Of a stretch of DNA of 43,145 bases, positions 8,667 to 15,653 are shown in pieces. The number at the start of each line of letters is the position of its first letter. Within the stretch, counting starts at the first letter, position 1. The notes under the pieces were generated by a model. That model worked only from the letters and a program-made list of their open reading frames with translations. It was not told the DNA's origin and ran no database searches. The stretch comes from Candidatus Poribacteria bacterium (GTDB taxonomy: Bacteria > Poribacteria > WGA-4E > WGA-3G): contig VXPE01000089.1 in assembly GCA_009839745.1 (NCBI GenBank), forward strand, positions 1 to 43,145, given 5' to 3'. A program made the position numbers and the translations under genes.

Positions 8667-9662
8667 CTACACTCCCTGTAACGCCAACGTATCACTATGA
8701 TGACATGCCACCTGAACACCCGATGCTACCTGACGGAGTTCCGGGGTTTCCTGTTTGCATATATCGGTTGCGTATCGGCACCGCGGGTGAAAATAGCATC
8801 CAGGGGGCGGTTGAGACGGATCGGGGACATCCCCTTCAAGACGGATGTGTTCACGTTTGCGCTGCGCACTCGGATCTGGCAGTGGCACAGCGGATATTAA
8901 TGCCTCCGTATACGGATGCTTCGGCGATTGATAGAGGGTTTCAGCATCACTGATCTCCACGATTTTTCCGAGATACATGACAGCGACGCGGTCGCTGATA
9001 TGTTCAACGACACTCAGATCGTGCGCGATAAAGATATAAGAGAGTTGAAATTTTTCACGGAGCTCCGCCAGCAAATTGAGAATTTGTGCTTGGACGGAAA
9101 CATCTAACGCCGAGACGGGTTCATCTGCCACGATGAGTTCAGGTTGGAGTGCTAACGCCCGCGCAATACCGATACGTTGACGTTGCCCACCACTGAAGGC
9201 GTGTGGATATCGGCGCGTATCCTGCGATCTCAAACCTACAGATTCCAGTAACTCAACAATCCGGTCTTGAAGTGCTGTTCCTTTCTCGGTCCGGTTGACG
9301 CGCATCGGTTCTCCGACGATGTCTCCTACCGTCATCCGTGGATTGAGCGAGGCATGCGGGTCTTGGAAGATCATCTGGATACGTCTACGATACGGGCGCA
9401 TCTCATGGTGAGTCAACTTCGCTAAATCTACCTCTTCCTCACCGAAAACGAAACTCCCGCTTGTGGGTGGAATCAATCGGAGCAAGCATCGTCCTGCTGT
9501 GGTTTTCCCGCAGCCACTTTCACCGACGAGTCCGAGCGTCTCACCGCGTTGGACATCAAAATTGATACCATCGACCGCCTTGACATAACCGACAGTGCGT
9601 TGAAAGATACCTTTCTGTATCGGAAAATATTTTCTGAGATCGTTCACCTGAAGCAATTTCAT
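8667..9662 (-). CDS. Peptide ABC transporter ATP-binding protein, OppF/DppF type
   Basis: 331-residue ATPase. Walker [11 protein letters not shown]-loop [11 protein letters not shown], signature [14 protein letters not shown], Walker [13 protein letters not shown] and H-loop [11 protein letters not shown] are all intact. The C-terminal oligopeptide-transporter extension includes GCYFHPRC, whose cysteines in this subfamily can bind an Fe-S cluster. Its stop touches the start of the binding-protein gene, so translation is coupled. The ATG is preceded by one dispersed leader unit (9665-9747), AAGG lying about 12 nt away. Confidence 0.93.
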   Translation of the reverse strand: MKLLQVNDLRKYFPIQKGIFQRTVGYVKAVDGINFDVQRGETLGLVGESGCGKTTAGRCLLRLIPPTSGSFVFGEEEVDLAKLTHHEMRPYRRRIQMIFQDPHASLNPRMTVGDIVGEPMRVNRTEKGTALQDRIVELLESVGLRSQDTRRYPHAFSGGQRQRIGIARALALQPELIVADEPVSALDVSVQAQILNLLAELREKFQLSYIFIAHDLSVVEHISDRVAVMYLGKIVEISDAETLYQSPKHPYTEALISAVPLPDPSAQRKREHIRLEGDVPDPSQPPPGCYFHPRCRYATDICKQETPELRQVASGVQVACHHSDTLALQGV

Positions 9663-9664
9663 TC

Positions 9665-9747
9665 TTTAATTTTTCCTTGCGGTTCGGTCGGGTAGGTTTG
9701 AACTTTATCTGCCTCTCCGTAGACTCGCCCTCCGCTACGCTTACGGG
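9665..9747 (-). repeat. Dispersed leader unit, full copy (83 bp)
   Basis: In minus-strand sense it starts with CCCGTAAGCGTAGCGGAGGG and ends with GACCGAACCGCAAGGAAAAA plus TTAAA, directly before the ATG at 9662. Related full units: 17020-17104, 23661-23742 and 25463-25574. The end near the gene provides an AAGG that may serve as ribosome binding site. A second partial copy of the gene-proximal end is at 9771-9796. Confidence 0.65.
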
Positions 9748-9811
9748 CTAAGCACTTCAGTTTACCGATTTTTAATTTTTCCTTGCAGTTCGGTTAGGTG
9801 AGTTTGGCAAA

Positions 9812-9958
9812 TAATACCATTTCTGATTGAAATTGTAGCATAAACTTTTAGTTTGTGCTTGCTTGTAGCATAGACTGGCGAATGCGCGTGTGGCATTCGC
9901 AAAGACTCTGTGCACTCAGGTGCGGTTAATGCGATATAAACTTTTAGAAATGGTATAA
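9812..9958. mobile_element. Inverted-repeat element, copy 2 (147 bp)
   Basis: Left end TAATACCATTTCTGATTGAA is identical over 20 nt with copy 1; the right end CTTTTAGAAATGGTATAA also matches copy 1. It carries two GTAG-headed hairpins: GTAG 9835 with stem AAACT/AGTTT, and GTAG 9865 with a perfect 8-bp stem GCGAATGC/GCATTCGC (9878-9885, 9893-9900). No coding capacity. Confidence 0.7.
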
Positions 9959-10083
9959 TGTTCATCGACGTATATCCGCCTGCGTGTTTTTGCGAATCAG
10001 AATCAACGGTATGAGGTCTCCCGTGTGGGCTTCCCTGGGTATGAAGGTTCTCCGTGTGACATTCCCCGGGGCATTTCTGTGTA

Positions 10084-10160
10084 TTGTTGCAGGCTACAGG
10101 TTTGGGTAAAAAAAGAAACGTCAAAATTTCCAAACTCAGTAAAACTTAATCGAAAACCTG
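10084..10160. repeat. Copy A of a 77-bp imperfect direct repeat
   Basis: Starts TTGTTGCA(G)GCTAC and contains AAACGTCAAAATTTCCAAAC followed by TCAGTAAAA. The same order of words occurs at 12866-12942 in the upstream region of the ECF sigma factor gene. Both copies lie upstream of minus-strand genes that also have the dispersed leader motif, so they may be parts of one larger upstream cassette. Confidence 0.55.
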
Positions 10161-10197
10161 CGCGTAATGAAATGGAGCGCAGCCCAGGAGCAATAAA

Positions 10198-11220
10198 TTA
10201 AAAAGTATGAAGCCAGCATCGGACAGCGTGTCCGCGATTTTCCGTTTCTCCCATGAGTTCCGGCATCTGTTCACACGCTGGCATCCGCTCCGAACACCGG
10301 GCTTGAAACGAGCATCCGACCGGCAGTGTCAAGGGGTGTGGCACCGTCCCGGGTATGGAGGGCAAGGTTTTCTGCGGCGTCTTCCCGAGGACGGGTATGG
10401 ACTTTAGCAATCCCTGCGTGTAAGGATGCAGCGGATTATAGAAGATGTCATCAACCGTGCCTTTTTCGACGACGCGCCCTGCATACATGACAACGACTTC
10501 ATCCGCGAGATCGGCGATAACGCCGAGGTCGTGAGTGATGAGCATAATTGCCATCCCCATCTCCGCTTGGAGTTCCTGCATGAGACCCAGCACCTGCGCT
10601 TGGATGGTCACATCGAGAGCGGTCGTGGGTTCGTCTGCAATGAGGAGTGTCGGTGAACAACAGAGTGCCATTGCAATCATGACGCGTTGACGCATGCCAC
10701 CCGAGAGTTGGTGTGGGTATTCATCGACGCGTTGTGTAGGGGCAGGTATACCGACACGCGCGATCATCTCAATTGCGCGTTCACGTGCCGTCTTTTTATC
10801 GACCTGCTCGTGTAAGACAATCGCTTCAGCAATCTGGTTTCCGATCGTATAGACCGGATTGAGGGAGGTCATGGGTTCCTGGAAAATGATGGCAATTTCG
10901 TTGCCGCGGATTTCGCGCATCAATTCGCTTTTTGGTGCCACCTGTGCAATGTCTAACGGAGCCTCTTCACCGTTGCGATAAAATTGGATCTCACCGGCTT
11001 CAATACGTCCGGGTGACGGCACGAGTTGCAGCAGCGAGAGTCCAGTGATGCTTTTTCCGCAGCCACTTTCGCCGACAACCCCGACAGTCTGCCCGCGATC
11101 AATTTTAAAACTGACATCGTTCACGGCGTTGACGATACCATCGTCTGTTGGGAAAACCGTTTTTAAGCCTGAAATTTCCAAGAGCGGTTTTTCGTGGGAT
11201 GTATTTTGCACTGAAGCCAT
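10198..11220 (-). CDS. Peptide ABC transporter ATP-binding protein, OppD/DppD type
   Basis: 340-residue ATPase with Walker A GESGCGKS, Q-loop IFQEPMTSLNP, signature SGGMRQRVMIAMAL, Walker B LLIADEPTTALD and H-loop LITHDLGVIADLADEVVVMY. The C-terminal segment HPYTQGLLKSIPVLG...GCSFQARC is the oligopeptide-transporter extension. It should pair with the second ATPase at 8667-9662, although 535 bp of repeats separate them. A consensus promoter lies at 11331-11359, giving a leader of about 105 nt. AAAGG in AAAGGTAAAATTAAAAA lies upstream of the ATG. Likely first gene of the transporter operon. Confidence 0.93.
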   Translation of the reverse strand: MASVQNTSHEKPLLEISGLKTVFPTDDGIVNAVNDVSFKIDRGQTVGVVGESGCGKSITGLSLLQLVPSPGRIEAGEIQFYRNGEEAPLDIAQVAPKSELMREIRGNEIAIIFQEPMTSLNPVYTIGNQIAEAIVLHEQVDKKTARERAIEMIARVGIPAPTQRVDEYPHQLSGGMRQRVMIAMALCCSPTLLIADEPTTALDVTIQAQVLGLMQELQAEMGMAIMLITHDLGVIADLADEVVVMYAGRVVEKGTVDDIFYNPLHPYTQGLLKSIPVLGKTPQKTLPSIPGTVPHPLTLPVGCSFQARCSERMPACEQMPELMGETENRGHAVRCWLHTF

Positions 11221-11330
11221 TCTCTTTTTTTAATTTTACCTTTGTGCCGGTGTTGCAAGATTGCGATTTTGTGCCTAATTTTAATACCAATACAGGATCG
11301 TTATCCGTGAGGTATACCTAACTTTAGGCG

Positions 11331-11359
11331 ATTATACACAAAAAACGGTTGTGTGTCAA
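11331..11359 (-). promoter_or_regulatory. Consensus sigma-70 promoter of the transporter operon
   Basis: In minus-strand sense: TTGACA (11359-11354), a 17-bp spacer and TATAAT (11336-11331), a perfect match at both boxes. Predicted start near 11324, about 105 nt before ATG 11220. The spacer contains the inverted repeat ACACAA/TTGTGT, a possible regulator site. Confidence 0.8.
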
Positions 11360-11405
11360 TCTTTTTTGATGCTGGTAAGCGTAATTATGGAGCCTAAGGG
11401 CAAGT

Positions 11406-11430
11406 GTAGGCGCGGTTACTAAACCGCGCC
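11406..11430 (+). repeat. GTAG-headed hairpin, REP-like
   Basis: GTAG (11406-11409) leads into a perfect 9-bp stem GGCGCGGTT/AACCGCGCC with loop ACTA. The stem differs from the hairpin at 322-346 only by a compensating base-pair change. It lies between the transporter promoter and the end of the anti-sigma gene. Confidence 0.7.
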
Positions 11431-11492
11431 TGCGTTAACGGAAGGATTTTTAAAATGAAGGCACTCCGAGCAGCACAGGCGTGCTGGTATAC

Positions 11493-12218
11493 CTACAACT
11501 CGGTTTTAATGTGATTCCAAAATACGGTAAGTTTCTGACTTCCGACATTTTGGGAATAACTCACAACGCTGGCTTCACCTGTTTGTTCTTCATAATCTAC
11601 GGTATCGGTGGGCCACATCTTCGATGCATCCTGTGTTGGACTGAAGAAATAATCACGTGCATGCTGGACAGCAATCACAGGCTGTTTCGGTGTGCCCAGG
11701 TTCCCCACCTTTGTTTCAGTGCCTTTAACCAGTGCCCATGGAGACGGTGAGATCTTGACGTGTTCAAGCCGTGTCCTCTCCATTGCGGTTAGACCTAATT
11801 CGGGTTCCTGTGATTCCGTAAAGAATGCCAGTTTCATGACAAAACCGGAAGCGACGAGAAAGAAGAGTAAGACGACAGCATTGACGAACCGAGGCGAGAG
11901 ATCCACCTTCAATCGGTCAAGGCACCATGCTAACGGACCCGCGAAGAATGCAAGTTGCTGTTGTCGATGGAGTTGCCGAACGCTGCGTTGAATGTTCCCG
12001 ACTAATTCCGGCGGTGGCACCGGAGCCTCTGTCGTCTCCAGCACGCTTGCGGTGTGCCACAACGCTTCGTATTCCCTTTGGCAGCCTGGACAGGTCCGCA
12101 GATGCTCCAACAAGGTGCGTCGCGAAATTCCCTCAGCAGTCGGTTCTGCTGTCCGCGTCTCTCCGTTTAGAACGAGGTGTGGCAAATTGTTAAGAGTCTG
12201 TTTGCAATTCAAATTCAT
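11493..12218 (-). CDS. Anti-sigma factor with zinc-finger (zf-HC2-like) domain
   Basis: 241-residue membrane protein. The N-terminal domain has an upstream Cys (MNLNCKQTL) and H-x-x-x-C-x-x-C in LLEHLRTCPGCQREYEAL, the pattern of zinc-binding anti-sigma domains. One transmembrane helix (FVNAVVLLFFLVASGFVMKL) follows, then a periplasmic domain of about 95 residues I cannot name. It would hold the ECF sigma factor at the inner membrane until a signal arrives. The start codon ATG 12218 overlaps the sigma factor's TGA by one base (TGATG), so the two are translationally coupled. A longer frame to 12314 would overlap the sigma gene deeply and is rejected. Confidence 0.85.
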   Translation of the reverse strand: MNLNCKQTLNNLPHLVLNGETRTAEPTAEGISRRTLLEHLRTCPGCQREYEALWHTASVLETTEAPVPPPELVGNIQRSVRQLHRQQQLAFFAGPLAWCLDRLKVDLSPRFVNAVVLLFFLVASGFVMKLAFFTESQEPELGLTAMERTRLEHVKISPSPWALVKGTETKVGNLGTPKQPVIAVQHARDYFFSPTQDASKMWPTDTVDYEEQTGEASVVSYSQNVGSQKLTVFWNHIKTEL

Positions 12219-12790
12219 CAAGCCCCCCCTTCCAAGAGATAATATTTGCTCAATTTCCGCTTGAGATTTTTCAGTGCCTGATTCAACCGTGAAGCCACAG
12301 TGCCTTCCGAACACTTCAATATCTCAGCGATCTCCCGGTACTTGAGGTGCTGCATATAGTATAATATGACGACCTCGCGCTGTTTCTTCGGTAACCGACT
12401 GATGGCACCTTGAACCATTTCGTTCTGTTCTGTATTGACCACTGCGCCTTCAGGGGATCCGGTTTCAGAAACCGCGCCATCTATTTCCGCTTCTCTGGTA
12501 TAAGCGGTAAGTTTGCGTTCATGCGATTGCGATTTACGGATATACTGCTGGCAGGTATTGATGCCGATACTATAGAGCCATGTCCCGAACTGCGATTGAA
12601 ATCGAAACGCTTTAATTGACTTGTATGCCTCTAAAAACGTCTCCTGTGTCGCGTCAGCGGCATCTTCGGGATTGCGGAGCATTCGGTACGCAAGCCCATA
12701 AATCTTTGAATGATGCCGATTGACGAGTTCGTTGAACGCCTCGGCATCGCCCTCCACTGTCTGGTGGACGTAAACATCATCAGGAATCAT
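12218..12790 (-). CDS. ECF-family RNA polymerase sigma factor
   Basis: 190-residue sigma-70 family protein with only regions 2 and 4. Region 2: AYRMLRNPEDAADATQETFL and FRFQSQFGTWLYSIGINTC. Region 4: LPKKQREVVILYYMQHLKYR then EIAEILKCSEGTVASRLNQA, the DNA-recognition helix. It should direct RNA polymerase to promoters under control of the anti-sigma factor encoded immediately downstream. The ATG follows a dispersed leader unit (12791-12851) with AAGG about 14 nt upstream. The stress signal and target promoters cannot be read from the window. Confidence 0.93.
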   Translation of the reverse strand: MIPDDVYVHQTVEGDAEAFNELVNRHHSKIYGLAYRMLRNPEDAADATQETFLEAYKSIKAFRFQSQFGTWLYSIGINTCQQYIRKSQSHERKLTAYTREAEIDGAVSETGSPEGAVVNTEQNEMVQGAISRLPKKQREVVILYYMQHLKYREIAEILKCSEGTVASRLNQALKNLKRKLSKYYLLEGGA

Positions 12791-12851
12791 TTTTTTAATT
12801 TACCTTGCGGTTCGGTCAGGTGGGTTTGGGCTTTTACCTGCCTCTCCGTAG
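12791..12851 (-). repeat. Dispersed leader unit, partial copy
   Basis: In minus-strand sense it reads CTACGGAGAGGCAG ... CCTGACCGAACCGCAAGGTA then AATTAAAAAA, ending at the sigma factor ATG. It is closely similar over about 60 nt to the unit upstream of the OppF-type gene. Confidence 0.65.
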
Positions 12852-12865
12852 AACCGCTTGCGCCG

Positions 12866-12942
12866 TTGTTGCAAGCTACTGCTTTGGTTTAAGGATAGAA
12901 ACATCAAAATTCACAAACCCAGTAAAAACGCATCAAAAACCG
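12866..12942. repeat. Copy B of a 77-bp imperfect direct repeat
   Basis: TTGTTGCAAGCTAC ... GAAACATCAAAATTCACAAA then CCCAGTAAAAA, parallel to 10084-10160. Copy A and copy B are in the same orientation relative to their downstream minus-strand genes. Confidence 0.55.
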
Positions 12943-13112
12943 CAATTGATTTCCCCTTCACTTTTTTCAAAAGCGGCAAACGCGCCCATAAATTGGGACA
13001 TTATTTGTTTTGTTGCGTCGGCATCAATTTTCCTTCATTTTTTTTCAAGAGCCCCAAAAAAGAGAGAAACCCTTTACTAATTTTCTATGACTGATTGATT
13101 AAGTCTTGAACG

Positions 13113-13679
13113 TTATACGGATTCGCACGCCTCACAGACGAAGGCGAAACGTTTAGTGCCGTTTGTCTCAAACTCGGTCTCGTAATCATAACTGACCGGC
13201 ACGTTTGACTCGCCACACCAATCACAGCGTCCAGCAAAGGTATGTGCTTTCTGTCCCAACAACACTTCCTTCTGCTCCTCAACTTTTCGGGTGGCAGCAA
13301 TGAGGTCGAGGGCATTTTGGCGGAGCCTCGGATCCGTTTCCTCTTTAGCGATCCTTTCAAGGAGCGGTTGCAGTCTCGGATCGTTCGGATTCCCGCCGTC
13401 GTCGAGTGTATGCCACGCGGCTTTTCGGACGCGCAGATCGGGATCAACCAAGCCTTTGTAGAGCGCCACCCACACTTTGTCAATGCTTTTCCGAACGTGG
13501 CAGGGACAGAGGTTGTCCATCGCCTCGACGCGATCATCGGCGTTGGAAGAATACGCGAGGGAGAGGTAGTATTCGACCTCATTACCGCGCAGTCGGTCTT
13601 CACCCCGGCGATGTGCTTTCTTCTGATATTTGTTCATGCCTCTCAGTTTTTTTGCCTTCGGAATTCCATGTTTTGGCAT
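13113..13679 (-). CDS. HEAT-repeat-like protein with C-terminal zinc-binding cysteines
   Basis: 188-residue predicted cytoplasmic protein of unknown role. The N-terminus is strongly basic (MPKHGIPKAKKLRGMNKYQK). The middle (about residues 40-130) has helical pairs typical of HEAT-like repeats, for example DPDLRVRKAAWHTLDD and DPRLRQNALDLIAATRK. The C-terminus has two Cys pairs, CDWC and CEAC, about 36 residues apart, forming a likely zinc ribbon. The start ATG 13679 has GGAGG six nt upstream. An overlapping frame at 13085-13603 lacks these features and is a shadow. A nucleic-acid or protein-binding adaptor role is inferred only from architecture. Confidence 0.75.
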   Translation of the reverse strand: MPKHGIPKAKKLRGMNKYQKKAHRRGEDRLRGNEVEYYLSLAYSSNADDRVEAMDNLCPCHVRKSIDKVWVALYKGLVDPDLRVRKAAWHTLDDGGNPNDPRLQPLLERIAKEETDPRLRQNALDLIAATRKVEEQKEVLLGQKAHTFAGRCDWCGESNVPVSYDYETEFETNGTKRFAFVCEACESV

Positions 13680-13901
13680 CTGTTTCCTCCAAAAAATATA
13701 ATTCTGAATCGCGGATTGTCGCGAATTTATCAGATTTCGCGGATTTTAGCATCCTCTTATTGCTTCAACTTTGACTTTGAGATCGGGTCTTCGGATTCTG
13801 TAAAATGAGGGTAGACATCCCTTCCGCCTGTGGGATTTTGAGCAAGTCGCGAAGCGGCTGTTCCTGTGGGTTATTATAGGTGGCTGGACACTTTACCGCC
13901 A

Positions 13902-14246
13902 TCAACTGAAGAGGGCAATCAGGGCGATAATCACTGCCGCAATTGCTGCCCCTGTCGTGAAGACAGTCAATATTCTACCGCTGCCTTCCTGCTTCCCCTC
14001 CAATTTTCCTTTGACCCATCCGACATCGTGCTTCAATTGCCCGACGTGGGTTTCAATAGCATCGAGTCGTTTTTCTAAGCGTTCGTTATCCTTTTCCCTT
14101 TGTGTTTCAATGGCATTAAGGCGTTTTTCTAAACGCTCGTTATCCTCTCTTCTCTGTGTCTCAATGGCATCGAGTCGTTTTTCTAAACGCGATTCAATTC
14201 CCGACAAGGCTTCAAAAATTCTGTCCTGAAAATCTTGCTCTGTCAT
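13902..14246 (-). CDS. Coiled-coil protein with C-terminal membrane anchor
   Basis: 114-residue protein: a short N-terminal helix, a coiled coil of 18-residue repeats (units of the form LDAIETQRREDNERLEKR), and a C-terminal transmembrane helix FTTGAAIAAVIIALIALF. The repeats are visible in DNA as 54-bp units (14055-14190). Similar small proteins with coiled coil plus tail anchor are common and have no assigned function. The start has GGGAGG eight nt upstream. A promoter is at 14293-14322, so this is a monocistronic gene. Confidence 0.75.
   Translation of the reverse strand: MTEQDFQDRIFEALSGIESRLEKRLDAIETQRREDNERLEKRLNAIETQREKDNERLEKRLDAIETHVGQLKHDVGWVKGKLEGKQEGSGRILTVFTTGAAIAAVIIALIALFS
14055..14190. 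repeat. 54-bp tandem repeat (about 2.5 copies)
   Basis: Units 14055-14108 and 14109-14162 plus a partial 14163-14190, sharing AATGGCAT...TTTTTCTAA and CGTTATCCT. They encode the 18-residue coiled-coil repeat. Copy number may vary between strains. Confidence 0.8.
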
Positions 14247-14292
14247 TTCTATCGCCTCCCTTGGTACCTCATTTCCATACGATGCATAGTGT

Positions 14293-14322
14293 AGTTTAGC
14301 ACGATTTGCCTGTTAGAATCAA
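14293..14322 (-). promoter_or_regulatory. Sigma-70 promoter of the coiled-coil gene
   Basis: Minus-strand TTGATT (14322-14317), 18-bp spacer, TAAACT (14298-14293) with TGC before it (extended -10). Predicted start near 14286, leader about 40 nt. Confidence 0.5.
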
Positions 14323-14402
14323 CTGAAAATCAACGGGGGTGTAAATATTTTGTCAATTGTCTGAATCGCGGATTGACGCGGAGGACACGGAGGACGCGGA
14401 TT

Positions 14403-14618
14403 TTAAGAAAGGTCTTCAAATGTGAAGTGCCCTTCATTTTCTTTTCTGGACTGCCTTGGAAACGAAATACCACTGACAGGTTCTTCGGGTTCATAACTGA
14501 TGAGTGCCTCCAAAAGGGATCTTTCACTGTTGCCTTGCGGACTCGTTTCAACAGCTAACAAAGCAGCGTCAATAGAACCTTCAAGTATGCTTTTAGTTTT
14601 TCCTTTCCGTAACTTCAT
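14403..14618 (-). CDS. Small protein, possible truncated DUF3644-like N-terminus
   Basis: 71 residues, third gene of the PIN cassette. Its ATG overlaps the stop of the 124-residue gene by four bases (ATGA), which supports translation. The segment KSILEGSIDAALLAVE resembles the N-terminal stretch I associate with DUF3644 proteins (usually several hundred residues), after which this protein diverges into an acidic tail. It may therefore be a truncated relic or an unrelated small partner. The identification is weak. Confidence 0.45.
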   Translation of the reverse strand: MKLRKGKTKSILEGSIDAALLAVETSPQGNSERSLLEALISYEPEEPVSGISFPRQSRKENEGHFTFEDLS

Positions 14619-14989
14619 AGCTGTTTGAAATGCTGCGTGATAAACCTCAATAATCCGTAGCCTTTGAGTTCATCTGCTAAGATCTTAAATCCAAGTTCAT
14701 AGATTTCAATGTCGGTGAGTTCTAACATCCCTTCGCGCCATGCGGCAATCCGCTCGGCTTTGAGGCGTTCCTCCTTTTTCCGCGATGCTGCTCCCTGTTG
14801 GATACGTTTCGCAAGCGTCCGGATATCCGGGTCTTTGTCCATCCATTTATGCCGTTCAGCAGTATAATCATAGGTGCGCGGTTTACAGTTTTGAAGGAAT
14901 TGTGTTGTATACGCGGAGCCGAGTTGTTTTGTAAGTTCTTTAATGCCGAGTTCATAAATCTCAAGATCCGTCATCTGGAAAATGTCCAT
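14615..14989 (-). CDS. 124-residue protein with internally duplicated motif, possible PIN partner
   Basis: The same motif occurs at both ends: MTDLEIYELGIKELTKQLGS (from residue 6) and LTDIEIYELGFKILADEL (from about residue 91). Between them are DYTAERHKWMDKDPD and a charged helix rich in Lys, Arg and Glu. I do not know a named domain for it, though short proteins with LG...FLQ...DYT.ERH.W occur in cyanobacteria-like genomes. Its start (ATG 14989, GGGAGG nine nt upstream) lies 29 nt inside the PIN gene and its end overlaps the next gene by four nt. The tight overlap with a PIN gene suggests an antitoxin or accessory subunit, but this is inferred. Confidence 0.65.
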   Translation of the reverse strand: MDIFQMTDLEIYELGIKELTKQLGSAYTTQFLQNCKPRTYDYTAERHKWMDKDPDIRTLAKRIQQGAASRKKEERLKAERIAAWREGMLELTDIEIYELGFKILADELKGYGLLRFITQHFKQL

Positions 14990-15452
14990 TTCCTGTCACC
15001 TCCCGTAACCATGTTTCTGGATTTTCGACCTGGATGTGAAGCCGTGCTTGGGCCCGTTGTGATCTTCTGAGCAGCCTATCATCCGTTGTTAGGAAAATGT
15101 CAGCCTCGCCACTTTCAGCACAGGCAAGATGCAAGGCATCTTTTTCCTTAAAACCTAACGATTCAAGTTGTAAACCTCTTGATATTTCCTCTGCTCCGAC
15201 AGAGATAATCTGATGCGTAAGCATTAACAAGGTTTCGACCTGCGTGCGTTCTTCCAAATCCGGGGTTTGCTCAACTTCATCTATTATGACATCGCTGGCA
15301 ATCCAATGCCAATCCCCGCGAAAGCAGTAAGTGAGAATTTGATGAGTAGCTTTGGCTTCCTCAATAACACGTGTTTGAGTTGGTGGATCAAAAAGTCGGC
15401 TCAAACAACACGTGTCAAGATAAATTTTCCAGAATGGCGAAAAAGCTTGCAC
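14961..15452 (-). CDS. PIN-domain protein (VapC-like putative ribonuclease)
   Basis: 163-residue PIN-like protein. The acidic residues expected of the nuclease site are present: Asp in KIYLDTCCLSRLFD, Glu in SDVIIDEVEQ, Asp in KEKDALHLACAESGEADIF, and Asp-Asp in LTTDDRLLRR. PIN toxins cleave tRNA, rRNA or mRNA; here only the fold is supported. The usual Asn after the first Asp-Thr is Cys. The start is GTG 15452. The usual small antitoxin gene is not upstream; instead two overlapping genes follow. A 12-bp palindrome sits directly before the start codon. Confidence 0.78.
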   Translation of the reverse strand: MQAFSPFWKIYLDTCCLSRLFDPPTQTRVIEEAKATHQILTYCFRGDWHWIASDVIIDEVEQTPDLEERTQVETLLMLTHQIISVGAEEISRGLQLESLGFKEKDALHLACAESGEADIFLTTDDRLLRRSQRAQARLHIQVENPETWLREVTGNGHFPDDGS

Positions 15453-15454
15453 GC

Positions 15455-15466
15455 GTCTATATAGAC
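15455..15466. promoter_or_regulatory. 12-bp palindrome GTCTATATAGAC, candidate operator
   Basis: Perfect palindrome three nt before the PIN gene start. Its centre TATATA could be a -10 box, so a regulator bound here would block transcription, as in autoregulated toxin-antitoxin operons. No good -35 is visible, so the promoter part is uncertain. Confidence 0.5.
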
Positions 15467-15653
15467 CTCGTTTGATAATTTTCTATCTTGGTATGTATCT
15501 CCCAGAAGGCACATCCACAACTTCACACGCAGGCGCGTGCTCAAGTGCCCCAAGGAGATTCTAACAGGTTTGGCTCATAGGGTCAAGGAAAAATTGAGGC
15601 TCACGATGTGCCCTCTTGCAACTCTTTACTCTATTAGAACTTGCGAAGTGAGG

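Larger units (their letters stand above)
9663..10197. other. Repeat mosaic between the two transporter ATPase genes
   Basis: This 535-bp stretch has no credible gene. In order it contains a dispersed leader unit (9665-9747), a second partial copy (9771-9796), an inverted-repeat element (9812-9958), and a segment (10084-10160) resembling 12866-12942 upstream of the sigma factor gene. A minus-strand frame at 9762-10133 spans these repeats and is not believable as a protein. Confidence 0.7.
12791..13112. other. Gene-free upstream region of the sigma factor operon
   Basis: This 322-bp space holds a partial dispersed leader unit (12791-12851, including CTGCCTCTCCGTAG shared with 9709-9722) and copy B of the direct repeat (12866-12942). 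The remaining 170 bp are AT-rich with no gene. I see no single clear promoter. Confidence 0.55.

Noticed and set aside
9762-10133. 123-codon frame on the minus strand between the ATPase genes
   Set aside because: Composed of dispersed repeats and an inverted-repeat element; codes across hairpins.
13085-13603. 172-codon frame overlapping the HEAT-repeat gene
   Set aside because: Alternative frame lacks the zinc Cys pairs and the good ribosome binding site of 13113-13679.
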